Assembly (NCBI GenBank): GCA_964563155.1
Contig: CAZLVL010000004.1
Location: 62,001-126,000, forward strand
Direction of reading: 5' to 3'
Origin: DUPQ01 sp964563155
GTDB lineage: Bacteria; Bacillota; Clostridia; DUPQ01
DNA: 64,000 nucleotides
The position numbers were made by a program, and so were the translations under genes. The number at the start of each line of letters is the position of its first letter. Position 1 is the stretch's first letter. The notes under the pieces were generated by a model. It saw only the letters and a program-made list of their open reading frames with translations. It had not been told where the DNA came from and did not search any database. Below, one piece after another: positions 17,510 to 26,959 of this stretch.

Positions 17510-18565
17510 ATGTTTAGTAATGAAGCAAGAAAAAGATATCAAGCCTTTTGGGACAGGGATTCCTTTGAAAGATGTATTTTATACATTGCAACTAGAAGAG
17601 GATCTTCTAATATTATGGATGATGCCACAATAGAAGAAAGATGGACAGACATGGACAGAAGAGTTCAGCTGGCAATGGAAACTTACACAAATTTTGATTA
17701 TTATGCTGAAGGATTTCCCTCATTTTTTGTAAACTTTGGTCCTGGAAGTATGGCCCCTTGTGTTGGAGGCAATTATGTATTTCATAGAAATACAGTATGG
17801 TTTGATACAGACCCCTTAATAAAGGACTGGAAGGATGTTCCTGAATTAGTATTTGATAAAGAAAGTTCCATGTGGAAACTTATGGCTACCTTAACAGAAA
17901 AAGCTGCAAAAGCATCAAATGGACTTTATTGTGCTTCTGTATCAGATATTGGTGGTTCTTTAGATATTTTAGCTTCATTAAGAGGAAGTGAAACCCTTTT
18001 ATATGATTTAATGGATCATCCTGAAGAGGTATTAAAACTCCATGATCAGATTGATGTAATATGGAAGGAAATTTATAGTGAATTATATAAAATATTGAGA
18101 AAATATCAAAAAGGAGTTAGTACTTGGGTACCTTTATGGTGTGAAAAAAGCTATTACACCTTGCAGTGTGACTTTTGTGCCATGATATCTCCTGATATGT
18201 TTAAGACCTTTGTAAAGCCATATTTAGTATCACAAACTGAGTTTTTAGAGCATTCCATATATCATCTAGACGGACCTGATGCAGTTAAGCATTTGGATGA
18301 TCTTTTGGATATACCTAGGTTAGATGGTATACAATGGAGTCCTGGAGATGGAAAACCACAAACTGAGGATGAATCTCATTTTGATATGTATAACAAAATT
18401 CTATCAGCTGGTAAAGGTTTAGTTTTAGTAGGGGTTCCCTTTAATTCTTTAGAAAATATTTTGAAAAACATCTCTACAAAAGGCCTTTACTTACAGATGA
18501 GAGTGGAAGATGAAAAACAAGCCAAGGAGGCAATTAAGATAGCACAAAGCTACGGCGTAAAGTAG
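17510..18565 (+). CDS. Uroporphyrinogen decarboxylase (URO-D) family-like protein
   Basis: A 351-residue protein of the URO-D fold, of the branch commonly found beside sugar-catabolism genes rather than heme genes. Typical pieces are FCAMISPDMFKTFVKPYL near residue 225 and IYHLDGPDAVKHLD near residue 245. The N-terminus lacks the substrate-binding arginine motif expected in true HemE. Related proteins include methyltransferases acting with corrinoids, but no corrinoid protein is encoded nearby. Its position between the J-like gene and two sugar isomerases suggests a carbohydrate role (inference). The start ATG follows TTGGGAG at 7 bases. Confidence 0.7.
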   Translation: MFSNEARKRYQAFWDRDSFERCILYIATRRGSSNIMDDATIEERWTDMDRRVQLAMETYTNFDYYAEGFPSFFVNFGPGSMAPCVGGNYVFHRNTVWFDTDPLIKDWKDVPELVFDKESSMWKLMATLTEKAAKASNGLYCASVSDIGGSLDILASLRGSETLLYDLMDHPEEVLKLHDQIDVIWKEIYSELYKILRKYQKGVSTWVPLWCEKSYYTLQCDFCAMISPDMFKTFVKPYLVSQTEFLEHSIYHLDGPDAVKHLDDLLDIPRLDGIQWSPGDGKPQTEDESHFDMYNKILSAGKGLVLVGVPFNSLENILKNISTKGLYLQMRVEDEKQAKEAIKIAQSYGVK

Positions 18566-18578
18566 AAGGAGGTATTTT

Positions 18579-19397
18579 ATGACTTTTAAAATCGGTTTAA
18601 TAACAGATTCTTTCAGAATTCCCCTTTATGATGCCATTGAAAAGGCAGCATCACTAGAGGTGGATGGGGTTCAAATCTATGCGACAGGTAAGGAATTGTC
18701 CACAGATATGTCAAGCTCTGAAATCCAAGCCATAAAAAAACACTTAAGAGACAGTGGTCTTGTCTTGTCAGCCCTTTGTGGTGATATTGGAGCATATGAC
18801 AATAAAGAGGTGAATGTTGAAAGAGTAAAAGAAGCTAAAAGGATTGTGGACTTAGCTGTTCAGATGGAAACTTCCATTATTACAACCCATATTGGAGTCT
18901 TGTCTTCTGATAAACAAGATGAAAGCTACAAAACTATTTTTGAAGCCTGTTATGATATAGGTTCTTATGCTCAAAAAAGAGGTGCTAAGTTTGCAATTGA
19001 GACTGGTCCAGAAAGTGCTGAAATTCTTAGAGAGTTTTTAGATGACCTAGACTGTGAGGGAATAGCGGTTAATATGGACCCTGCCAATTTAACCATGGTG
19101 ATTGGAGATGATGCTAGACAAGCTACCAAGATTTTAGCTCCCTACATCGTTCATACCCATGCAAAAGATGGAATTATGTTGAGTAAATATGCTGATGACC
19201 CCAGATATTCAGAGCTGGCTAAAAAACAAAAATGGTTAGAGTTACCTCTTGGACAAGGAGATGTGGAGTTTGTTTCATACTTAAAGACCTTAAAGGAAGT
19301 AGGATTTAGTGGATTTTTAACCATAGAAAGAGAAGTTGGAGACAATCCAATTAAAGACATTGGTCTAGCAGTAGATTTTCTAAGAAAGTTGATATAG
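18579..19397 (+). CDS. Sugar phosphate isomerase/epimerase (AP endonuclease 2-like TIM barrel)
   Basis: A 272-residue xylose-isomerase-like TIM barrel, predicted to be a metal-dependent cytoplasmic isomerase or epimerase acting on a sugar or inositol derivative. Visible active-site pieces are ITTHIGV, FAIETGPES (metal Glu), AVNMDPANL (Asp), VHTHAKDG (His) and FLTIEREVG (Glu). ATG 18579 has a near-perfect ribosome site, AGAAGGAGG. The downstream isomerase begins 8 bases after its stop. The two are related folds but clearly different in sequence. Confidence 0.85.
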   Translation: MTFKIGLITDSFRIPLYDAIEKAASLEVDGVQIYATGKELSTDMSSSEIQAIKKHLRDSGLVLSALCGDIGAYDNKEVNVERVKEAKRIVDLAVQMETSIITTHIGVLSSDKQDESYKTIFEACYDIGSYAQKRGAKFAIETGPESAEILREFLDDLDCEGIAVNMDPANLTMVIGDDARQATKILAPYIVHTHAKDGIMLSKYADDPRYSELAKKQKWLELPLGQGDVEFVSYLKTLKEVGFSGFLTIEREVGDNPIKDIGLAVDFLRKLI

Positions 19398-19405
19398 GTA
19401 GATTT

Positions 19406-20272
19406 ATGAAAATTGGTATTAGTTCTTATTCATATGAACAGATTGTTAGAAAAGGCCAAATAGATATTTTTGGCATAATTAAAAAGACAAAAGAGTATGG
19501 TTTTGATGCTATTGAGTTTTCAGGCTTACCTAAAGATGATTATGTTGAAAAAATGAAGCTAGCTAAGCAAGTAAAAGAAGCCTGTGAAGATGTAGGCTTA
19601 GTAATTGAAAATTATTCAACTGGAGCAGATTTGATTAAAGGTTCTGGGCAAGACTTAATAAAAGAAACTGATAGGATTAAAAAAGAGATTGATATAGCTG
19701 CCACACTGGGAGTTGACAAAATGCGCCATGATGCATCTTTTGGTTTTGGACCAGGAGAAAAAAATGCTAGACCCTTAGATTACTATGTGGAAAGAATTGC
19801 TAAAGGAGCTAGGATTTTAACCCAGTATGGTCAAGATTTAGGTATAAAGACTATGGTGGAAAATCATGGCAAGTATTGTCAGCATAGTAAGGATCTTTTA
19901 AAGATATATGAAGCGGTGGACCATGACAATTTTGGTATCCTAATAGATATCGGTAATTTTTTATGTGTTGACCAAGATCCAGTAGAGGGAGTTGCAGATT
20001 TAATACCCTATGCTTTTCATGTTCATGCTAAGGATTTTCATATGAAGTCTGGTAACAATATGCATCCTGGTTCAGGTTGGTTTTATACCCTTCATGGAAA
20101 CTATTTAAGAGGTTCTATTATTGGTCATGGTGATGTAGATTTAAAAACCTCTATAAATGTCTTAAAAAGTGGAGGTTATAGAGGGACCTTGTCCATAGAA
20201 TTTGAAGGTATTGAAGATGCCTTTTTAGCCATAGAAAACGGATATAGAAATCTTAAAGAGCTAGTAAAATAA
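19406..20272 (+). CDS. Sugar phosphate isomerase/epimerase, second copy of the fold
   Basis: A 288-residue TIM-barrel isomerase/epimerase. Metal-site segments are visible: TMVENHGKY (Glu), GILIDIGNFL (Asp), FHVHAKDFH (His) and LSIEFEGIE (Glu). An insertion between the His and the last Glu (GSGWFYTLHGNYLRGSIIGHG) sets it apart from the upstream partner. Last gene of the carbohydrate cluster; about 100 non-coding bases with a promoter follow before glgB. Specific substrate unknown. Confidence 0.85.
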   Translation: MKIGISSYSYEQIVRKGQIDIFGIIKKTKEYGFDAIEFSGLPKDDYVEKMKLAKQVKEACEDVGLVIENYSTGADLIKGSGQDLIKETDRIKKEIDIAATLGVDKMRHDASFGFGPGEKNARPLDYYVERIAKGARILTQYGQDLGIKTMVENHGKYCQHSKDLLKIYEAVDHDNFGILIDIGNFLCVDQDPVEGVADLIPYAFHVHAKDFHMKSGNNMHPGSGWFYTLHGNYLRGSIIGHGDVDLKTSINVLKSGGYRGTLSIEFEGIEDAFLAIENGYRNLKELVK

Positions 20273-20327
20273 AATTACATATATTGTATGGCATTAAATT
20301 TAATGTTAATAATCATAGTTTTAGTAA

Positions 20328-20356
20328 GTGAAAAAAACATATGATTATGTTAAAAT
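20328..20356 (+). promoter_or_regulatory. Promoter of the glycogen operon
   Basis: GTGAAA (20328-20333), a 17-base spacer, then TAAAAT (20351-20356) preceded by TGT, an extended -10. The predicted +1 near 20363 leaves a leader of only about 11 bases, almost all ribosome site (AAGAGGT). Confidence 0.6.
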
Positions 20357-20373
20357 GAATTCAAGAGGTAAAC

Positions 20374-22242
20374 ATGAAAATTATTTCCAATTTTGACATG
20401 CATTTATTCCGTGAAGGTAAGCATTGCCAAGCATACAGGATGTTTGGCGCGCATTTGAAAAAAGGTGGATGTCAGTTTAGTGTTTATGCACCTAATGCTA
20501 AGTCCATTTCGGTTGTAGGTGATTTTAACCATTGGACTGCCCATGAAAATGAAATGGAGAAGGATACCGAGGGTATCTTTTCTGTTTTTATTCCCCATGT
20601 AAAACAATGGGATAAATACAAGTATAGAATTATCGGAAAAGATGACAGGGTTATGTACAAGGCTGATCCTTATGCTTTTTATGCTGAGCACATGCCAGGT
20701 ACTGCATCTAAGGTGGTTGAAACAGATAATTATGTTTGGAATGACCAAGAATGGATAGAAAACAGGGGAGAAACTCCTCTTTACGATAAACCAGTAAATA
20801 TTTATGAAATGCATATGGGTTCTTGGAAGAGAAATCCTGACAATAGCTTTTATACCTATGAGCAATATGTAGAAGAGCTAATACCCTATGTGAAAAACAT
20901 GGGCTATACCCACATAGAGCTGATGCCCATTATGGAATATCCCTTTGATATGTCTTGGGGTTATCAGTGTTTAGGCTATTTTGCAGCTAATAGTAGGTAT
21001 GGTTCACCAGACCAGTTAAAATACTTTATTGATAAATGTCATCAAGAAAACATTGGAGTTATTTTAGATTGGGTACCTGCTCATTTTCCTAAAGATGAAC
21101 ATGGCTTAGCCCAGTTTGATGGAACTTGTTTGTATGAGTACTGCGACCCTCAAAAGGCTACCCATGACCAGTGGGGAACCTTGGTCTTTGATTATGGGAA
21201 AAATGAAGTTTGTAGCTTTTTATTATCTTCAGCTTCTTTTTGGTTAAGAGAATTTCACTTTGATGGCCTTAGGGTAGATGCTGTTTCTTCTATGCTATAT
21301 TTAGATTATGGCAGAGAAGAAGGACAATGGACTCCCAATGTAAAAGGCGGTAGAGAAAACTTAGAAGCGGTTAGGTTTTTAAGGATCTTGTCTGAATGTC
21401 TTTTTAGGGACTTTCCCAATGTTATCTTAGCTGCAGAAGAATCTACTGCTTGGCCCAGTGTTACATCTCCTGTTTGGTCCGGAGGTTTGGGCTTTAACTT
21501 TAAATGGAATATGGGTTGGATGAATGACACCCTTTCATATATGTCAAAAGATCCTCTTTTTAGAAAGCATGACCATCATAAACTTACCTTTTCTATGGTT
21601 TATGCTTTTTCTGAAAACTATATTCTACCTTTATCCCATGACGAGGTTGTCCATGGTAAAAAGTCCTTATTAGATAAGATGCCTGGAAGCTACGAAGATA
21701 AGTTTAACAACTACAAGATATATTTAGCCTACTACATGTCTCATCCAGGGAAAAAATTAATGTTTATGGGTGGTGAATTTGCCCACTTTATTGAATGGCA
21801 ATACCATACAGGATTGGATTGGTTTTTATTGGACTATGAATCTCATAGAAAGTTTCAATCTTATGTTCAGGACTTAAATCGCTTTTACAAACGACATAAG
21901 GCTTTTTATGAGCAAGAAAGAGATTGGACCGGTTTTAAGTGGATTAATCCCAATGCAGATAAAGAGAGCATTTTATCCTACATTAGAAGGGATAAGAAGG
22001 GGAAAAATGATGTTTTAGTACTAATTAACTTTACCCCAGTGGATAGGGATAATTACAGGGTAGGAGTGCCCTACAAGGGAAGGTATAGGATTTTATTGAA
22101 TTCATCTGATGAAAAATATTCTACTTATGAAAGACCCATAAACCAGGTATTTGATACACAAGACATTGAACATGATGGATTTAAACACAGCATTCTTGTT
22201 GATTTAAAAGGACTTACCGCTTTATATATAAAAAAGTATTAG
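20374..22242 (+). CDS. glgB: 1,4-alpha-glucan branching enzyme
   Basis: Forms alpha-1,6 branches in glycogen; cytoplasmic, GH13. 622 residues. An N-terminal CBM48 domain (SVYAPNAKSISVVGDFNHW) is followed by the catalytic barrel with ELMPIMEYPFDMSWGYQ, nucleophile Asp in FDGLRVDAVSSM near residue 300, acid Glu in LAAEESTAWP near 355 and the Asp in LSHDEVVHGKKS near 423. A C-terminal beta domain ends the protein. First gene of glgBCDA-epimerase-glgP-GH13. Its start has a good site (AAGAGGTAAAC). Confidence 0.96.
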   Translation: MKIISNFDMHLFREGKHCQAYRMFGAHLKKGGCQFSVYAPNAKSISVVGDFNHWTAHENEMEKDTEGIFSVFIPHVKQWDKYKYRIIGKDDRVMYKADPYAFYAEHMPGTASKVVETDNYVWNDQEWIENRGETPLYDKPVNIYEMHMGSWKRNPDNSFYTYEQYVEELIPYVKNMGYTHIELMPIMEYPFDMSWGYQCLGYFAANSRYGSPDQLKYFIDKCHQENIGVILDWVPAHFPKDEHGLAQFDGTCLYEYCDPQKATHDQWGTLVFDYGKNEVCSFLLSSASFWLREFHFDGLRVDAVSSMLYLDYGREEGQWTPNVKGGRENLEAVRFLRILSECLFRDFPNVILAAEESTAWPSVTSPVWSGGLGFNFKWNMGWMNDTLSYMSKDPLFRKHDHHKLTFSMVYAFSENYILPLSHDEVVHGKKSLLDKMPGSYEDKFNNYKIYLAYYMSHPGKKLMFMGGEFAHFIEWQYHTGLDWFLLDYESHRKFQSYVQDLNRFYKRHKAFYEQERDWTGFKWINPNADKESILSYIRRDKKGKNDVLVLINFTPVDRDNYRVGVPYKGRYRILLNSSDEKYSTYERPINQVFDTQDIEHDGFKHSILVDLKGLTALYIKKY

Positions 22243-22251
22243 GAGGTTTGT

Positions 22252-23454
22252 ATGCAAAAAAAAGAACTTATTGCACTTATTTTAGCTGGAGGCCAAGGCA
22301 GTAGGCTGGGAGCTTTAACCAAAAGTGTAGCAAAGCCTGCAGTTAACTTTGGTGGAAAGTATAGGATTATAGATTTTCCCTTAAGTAACTGTACCAACTC
22401 CAACATTGATATCGTGGGTGTTTTAACCCAATACCAACCTTTGGAGTTAAACTCCTATATTGGTAGTGGTCAGCCTTGGGATTTGGACAGAAGCTTTGGA
22501 GGAGTATATTTACTGCCCCCATATATGAAGGCAGAAGAAGGAACCTGGTATAAAGGGACTGCCAATGCCATTTATCAGAATATTAATTTTATTCAGATGT
22601 TTAACCCTAAAAATGTTCTTATTTTATCTGGTGACCATATTTACAAGATGAATTATGCAAAAATGTTGGAATTTCATAAGAAGAATGATGCAGATGCTAC
22701 CATCTCTTGTATAAGGGTACCTTGGGAAGAGGCCAGCAGATTTGGAATAATGGAAACAGATGAGGATATGCGGATTAAAGAGTTTTATGAAAAGCCTGCA
22801 AATCCAGTTAGTGATATGGCATCTATGGGAATATATATTTTCAAATGGGAAGTTTTAAAAAAATATCTTACCAATGATGAAAAGGACCCAGATTCATCCA
22901 ATGATTTTGGAAAAAACATTATACCCAAAATGCTTCATGACAAACAAAAAATGTTTGCCTATAAGTTTTCTGGCTATTGGAAGGATGTAGGAACAGTCTT
23001 TTCTTTATGGGAAGCTAATATGGAGCTTTTAGGTACAAAGCCCTTAATGAATCTTTTTGATAAAAGCTGGAGGATCTATTCTAAAAATCCAATACAGCCG
23101 CCTCATTATGCCTCAAGTGAATCAGAAATTGTAAACAGTATGATTACAGAAGGAAGTGTAGTGTTTGGAAAGGTGGAAAACTCAATCATTTCAAGTGGGG
23201 TTAAAATAGGTAAGAATACCCATGTGGAAAACTCAGTAATTTTCCCTGGTGCAATAATAGGTGATAATTGTCTTGTAAAAAAGGCTATAATAGGAGAAAG
23301 AACCATTATTGAGGATGATTGCAAGGTTGGAGTGGATGATTTTGTGGATAACCAGGCAGTTTCAAAAATGTGTTCAGACGATATAGTGTTAATTGGTTCA
23401 GATCAAGTGATTAAAGCAAAAAGCAGTATAGCAAAAAATGTAATGGTGGAGTAA
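22252..23454 (+). CDS. glgC: Glucose-1-phosphate adenylyltransferase, catalytic subunit
   Basis: Makes ADP-glucose from ATP and glucose-1-phosphate, the committed step of glycogen synthesis. 400 residues. The nucleotidyltransferase N-terminus LILAGGQGSRLGALT is intact, as are KYRIIDFPLSNC, YKGTANAIYQN, LSGDHIYKMNY and FYEKPANP. A left-handed beta-helix with I-I-x-x hexapeptides forms the C-terminal third. ATG follows AGGAGG. It lies 9 bases after glgB and 4 bases before glgD. It probably forms a heterotetramer with GlgD. Confidence 0.97.
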   Translation: MQKKELIALILAGGQGSRLGALTKSVAKPAVNFGGKYRIIDFPLSNCTNSNIDIVGVLTQYQPLELNSYIGSGQPWDLDRSFGGVYLLPPYMKAEEGTWYKGTANAIYQNINFIQMFNPKNVLILSGDHIYKMNYAKMLEFHKKNDADATISCIRVPWEEASRFGIMETDEDMRIKEFYEKPANPVSDMASMGIYIFKWEVLKKYLTNDEKDPDSSNDFGKNIIPKMLHDKQKMFAYKFSGYWKDVGTVFSLWEANMELLGTKPLMNLFDKSWRIYSKNPIQPPHYASSESEIVNSMITEGSVVFGKVENSIISSGVKIGKNTHVENSVIFPGAIIGDNCLVKKAIIGERTIIEDDCKVGVDDFVDNQAVSKMCSDDIVLIGSDQVIKAKSSIAKNVMVE

Positions 23455-23458
23455 AAAT

Positions 23459-24583
23459 ATGAAAGATACATTAGGAATAATATTTGAAGAAGGCACAGAT
23501 GCAGGTTTAGGAACTCTGACTTCAAAAAGATCCTTAGCAGCAGTTCCCATTGCATCTAGATATAGAATTATTGATTTTATTCTCTCTTCCATGGTTAATT
23601 CAGGAATAACAAATGTGGGAATAATAACCCAGAAAAATTATAAATCTTTAATGGACCATTTAGGAGCAGGAAAGGAATGGGATCTAAATAGAAAAATTGG
23701 TGGACTACTTTTAATTCCACCATTTTCCTACAGTGAAGGATTAACAAGTGAAAAAGGCGAACTGTCAGAACTGGCTGGAGCCTTAGACTTTTTGGAAAAG
23801 TCACCCCAGAAGTATGTTCTTTTGTCCAAAAGCCATTTAATAGGTAACTTAAACTTTAATGATGCTTTTGAAGAGCATAAAAACTCAAATGCCCTTATAA
23901 CTATTCTTTATCAAAAACTTGAGCCAAAAAGTGAAATAAGTGGATTAAAGAACAGATTTTTTATAGATACAGATGAGAGTGAAAGAATTAAAGAAATAAA
24001 GGCCTACTCTTCTACCAATGAGAGTAACAAGATATCCTTGGATATATATATTATAAACAAGGAATACCTTATCTATCTCATAAGAGATGGTCTAGCCTCC
24101 CTAGAAAGGGGAATGTTTGCTGAGGTCATATCTAGAAGGTTAAATCATATAAGAGTAAAGGGTTATGAAGCCAAGGATATTGTGGCTAGAATAGATTCAA
24201 TTAAAACCTACTATCAAGCTAATATGATGTTATTAGAAAAAGATATTAGGGAAAAACTCTTTTTTAACCCAGGTCTCATTTTTACTAAAGTAAAAGACGA
24301 GGCTCCTTCTAAGTATTTAGAGTCAGCAGTAGTTAAAAACTCCTTAATTGCAGATGGTTGCATAATTAATGGATATGTAGAAAACAGTATCATATTTAGA
24401 GGAGTTAGAATAGAAAAAGGAGCAGTAATTAAAAATTCCATAATAATGCAAGATGCAGAGATTAGAGAAAATGGAATTTTGGAACATGTAATACTAGACA
24501 AGGAAGTAATAATCAGACATGACATAAGGCTAACCGGCCAAGAGTCATATTTAGTGTTAATTAACAAAGGAGCGATTGTATGA
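23459..24583 (+). CDS. glgD: GlgD, non-catalytic ADP-glucose pyrophosphorylase-like subunit
   Basis: A 374-residue paralogue of GlgC, known in Firmicutes as the regulatory or stabilising partner. The glycine-rich nucleotide loop GGQGSRLG of GlgC is replaced here by EEGTDAGLG, and the LSGDH catalytic region reads LLSKSHLIGN, so it should not be catalytic by itself. YRIIDFILSSMVNSG is retained. The C-terminal beta-helix hexapeptides are clear. It overlaps glgA by 4 bases (ATGA). Confidence 0.94.
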   Translation: MKDTLGIIFEEGTDAGLGTLTSKRSLAAVPIASRYRIIDFILSSMVNSGITNVGIITQKNYKSLMDHLGAGKEWDLNRKIGGLLLIPPFSYSEGLTSEKGELSELAGALDFLEKSPQKYVLLSKSHLIGNLNFNDAFEEHKNSNALITILYQKLEPKSEISGLKNRFFIDTDESERIKEIKAYSSTNESNKISLDIYIINKEYLIYLIRDGLASLERGMFAEVISRRLNHIRVKGYEAKDIVARIDSIKTYYQANMMLLEKDIREKLFFNPGLIFTKVKDEAPSKYLESAVVKNSLIADGCIINGYVENSIIFRGVRIEKGAVIKNSIIMQDAEIRENGILEHVILDKEVIIRHDIRLTGQESYLVLINKGAIV

Positions 24584-26028
24584 GGAAAATACTATATGTA
24601 GCAACAGAAGGAACCCCTTTTGTTAAAGCGGGAGGTCTGGCAGATGTCATAGGGGCCTTACCCTATGCAGTTGCTAAAGAGGGCTTTGAAACAGCTATTA
24701 TTTTGCCCTACTACAAGACCATAAGAGATAAGTGGAAATATGAAGTTAAGTATATAACAAGCACAGTGGTATCAGTAGGCTGGAGAAAGCAATATGCAGG
24801 TATAATGAGCCTAGAGTACAAGGGAATAACAGTCTATTTTATAGACAATGAATTCTATTTTGGAAGTGAAAGAATATATGGATATGGCAATAATGAGGCA
24901 GAAAGAATTGCTTTTTTCAATAGGGCTGTATTAGAGTCATTGAAGGTTTTAAATCTAAACTTTGATATCTTACACCTTAATGATTGGCAAACATCCATGA
25001 TAGCTCTTTTATTAAGAGATCAATACGCCTATAAGCCTGAACATAATGGCTTTTATGATTCCATCAAGACAGTCTTTACCATTCATAATTTGAAATATCA
25101 AGGAATTTTTGATTCATCTGTTTTGCCAGATTTGTTTGGTTTATCAATGGATTATGCTGTAATGGAAAAGATTGAGTTTTATGGTAGGGTAAACTTTATG
25201 AAAGCGGGATTGATTTATGCTGATAAGATTACCACTGTAAGTAATACCTATAAGGATGAGATTTGTAATCCATTCTTTGGAGAAAACCTAGATGGTGTTC
25301 TTAATGTGAGAAAAGATGACCTTTATGGCATAATAAATGGTTTAGATGACCAAGAATATGACCCAAAATCTGATTCAAATATATATGTTAACTTTGGAAC
25401 CAGAAGTTTAGCTAAAAAGACAGAAAATAAGGTCATGCTTCAAAGAAATCTAGGCTTGGAGGTTAATGAGGATGCTCCTATGGTGTCCATGATAACCCGT
25501 TTAGACGCAATAAAGGGTCTAGACCTAATATCCCATGTATTTGACGACTTAATGGCCTTTAACATTCAGTTTGTTATATTGGGAACTGGTGATGAGAAAT
25601 ATGAAAATTTCTTTAGCGAAATGCAGAGTAAATATCCTGGAAGGGTAGCAGCTCTTATAAAATTCGATGAAGAAACAGCTAGAAAGATATATGCAGCCTC
25701 TGATATATTCCTAATGCCTTCTTTATCTGAGCCTTGTGGAATAAGTCAACTAATTGCTATGAGATATGGAACCATTCCTGTAGTAAGAGCTGTAGGGGGA
25801 TTAAGGGATACAGTTATTCAATATGAGCCACAAAAAAATGTGGGAACTGGATATCTATTCCAAAACTATAATGCCCATGAAATGGCCCATACCATATATT
25901 TAGCGACCCAAACCTTTAAAGACAAGGAAAACTGGAACAAGATTGTTAGAAGAGCTATGGGCACAAGTTTTTCTTGGGAGAAGGCTGCAAAAAGATATAT
26001 TGAAGTTTATGAAAGGATATTGAACTAA
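24580..26028 (+). CDS. glgA: Glycogen synthase (ADP-glucose)
   Basis: Extends alpha-1,4-glucan chains from ADP-glucose; GT5, cytoplasmic. 482 residues. The KxGGL motif appears as KAGGLADVIGALP near residue 15. HLNDWQTSMIALL follows, then the second Rossmann domain with MVSMITRLDAIKGLD and the catalytic-region SLSEPCGISQLIAMRYG near residue 380. ATG overlaps the glgD stop. Its own stop directly abuts the ATG of the epimerase gene, so translation is probably coupled. Confidence 0.96.
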   Translation: MRKILYVATEGTPFVKAGGLADVIGALPYAVAKEGFETAIILPYYKTIRDKWKYEVKYITSTVVSVGWRKQYAGIMSLEYKGITVYFIDNEFYFGSERIYGYGNNEAERIAFFNRAVLESLKVLNLNFDILHLNDWQTSMIALLLRDQYAYKPEHNGFYDSIKTVFTIHNLKYQGIFDSSVLPDLFGLSMDYAVMEKIEFYGRVNFMKAGLIYADKITTVSNTYKDEICNPFFGENLDGVLNVRKDDLYGIINGLDDQEYDPKSDSNIYVNFGTRSLAKKTENKVMLQRNLGLEVNEDAPMVSMITRLDAIKGLDLISHVFDDLMAFNIQFVILGTGDEKYENFFSEMQSKYPGRVAALIKFDEETARKIYAASDIFLMPSLSEPCGISQLIAMRYGTIPVVRAVGGLRDTVIQYEPQKNVGTGYLFQNYNAHEMAHTIYLATQTFKDKENWNKIVRRAMGTSFSWEKAAKRYIEVYERILN

Positions 26029-26901
26029 ATGAAATTTGGAATTTATTACGCTTTCTGGGAAAAACAATGGGGAGCAGATTATTCTTTGTATGCTAAAAAA
26101 GCTGCAAATTTAGGTTTTGATATTTTAGAGATTTCTTGTGCTTCCTTACCTGATATGAGAGATGGAGATATAAGGAGTCTTAAGGCTGCAGCCAATAGCT
26201 ACGGTATTAAATTGACAGCAGGTTATGGACCTAAGGCCAGTGAAAACATTGCATCTGCTGATAAGTCCATAGTGGACAATGCCATAAGGTTCTGGGACAA
26301 GGTTTTTAAGGTTCTATATAAATTGGATATTGACACGGTTGGTGGCGGTCTTTACTACTACTGGCCTGTAGACTTTTCTCTTCCTGTAGACAAAAAAGGA
26401 GACTGGGAAAGGGCTGTAAATGGTGTCAAGATCTTGGCTGATATGGCCATAGATTATGGAATAAATCTTTGTATGGAAGCCTTAAATAGGCATGAAGGAT
26501 TTTTAATTAATACAGCAGATGAATGTATTGAATTTGTAAAAGAGACAGAAAGAAAGAATGTTAAAGTTATGTTGGATACCTACCATATGAATATGGAAGA
26601 AGATAGTATTGAAGATGCTATTTTAAATTCCAAGGGCTATTTAGGTCACTTTCATGTGGGAGAAAACAATAGACGCCTTCCTGGTCAAGGAAAACTAATT
26701 GATTGGGATTTGATTGCAAAATCTCTAAAAGCTATTGATTACAAGGGAGCAGTTGTAATGGAGCCCTTTATTTTAATGGGTGGCAAGGTTGGAAGCGATA
26801 TTAAGGTATGGAGAGATTTATCCAACAATGCAAGTGAAGAAATGATGGACCAACAGGCAAAAGAATCTGTCAGGTTTTTAAGAGAGGTTTTTATCAAATA
26901 G
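26029..26901 (+). CDS. D-psicose/D-allulose (tagatose) 3-epimerase-like protein
   Basis: A 290-residue TIM-barrel ketose 3-epimerase. From memory of the family it closely resembles the clostridial D-allulose 3-epimerases: YYAFWE at the N-terminus, GGGLYYYWP, MLDTYHMNMEEDSI and VVMEPFILMGG-VGSDIKVWRD. Metal ligands fall at Glu150, Asp183, His209 and Glu245, with Arg215 also in place. The ATG begins right after the glgA stop codon, inside the glycogen operon and before the glgP promoter. That is an unexpected location for a ketose epimerase. The exact epimer pair acted on needs an assay. Confidence 0.86.
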   Translation: MKFGIYYAFWEKQWGADYSLYAKKAANLGFDILEISCASLPDMRDGDIRSLKAAANSYGIKLTAGYGPKASENIASADKSIVDNAIRFWDKVFKVLYKLDIDTVGGGLYYYWPVDFSLPVDKKGDWERAVNGVKILADMAIDYGINLCMEALNRHEGFLINTADECIEFVKETERKNVKVMLDTYHMNMEEDSIEDAILNSKGYLGHFHVGENNRRLPGQGKLIDWDLIAKSLKAIDYKGAVVMEPFILMGGKVGSDIKVWRDLSNNASEEMMDQQAKESVRFLREVFIK

Positions 26902-26906
26902 AGAGT

Positions 26907-26934
26907 TTGTCTTTTTTTATAAAAAATGTATAAT
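26907..26934 (+). promoter_or_regulatory. Internal promoter before glgP
   Basis: TTGTCT (26907-26912), a 16-base spacer, then a perfect TATAAT (26929-26934). It would let glgP and the GH13 gene be expressed apart from the biosynthetic genes. Confidence 0.7.
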
Positions 26935-26959
26935 AATGGAAAAATAGGAGTATGTGTAC

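Noticed and set aside
20404..20865. 153-codon minus-strand ORF inside glgB
   Set aside because: Entirely antisense to conserved GlgB sequence; its composition is that of a shadow frame.
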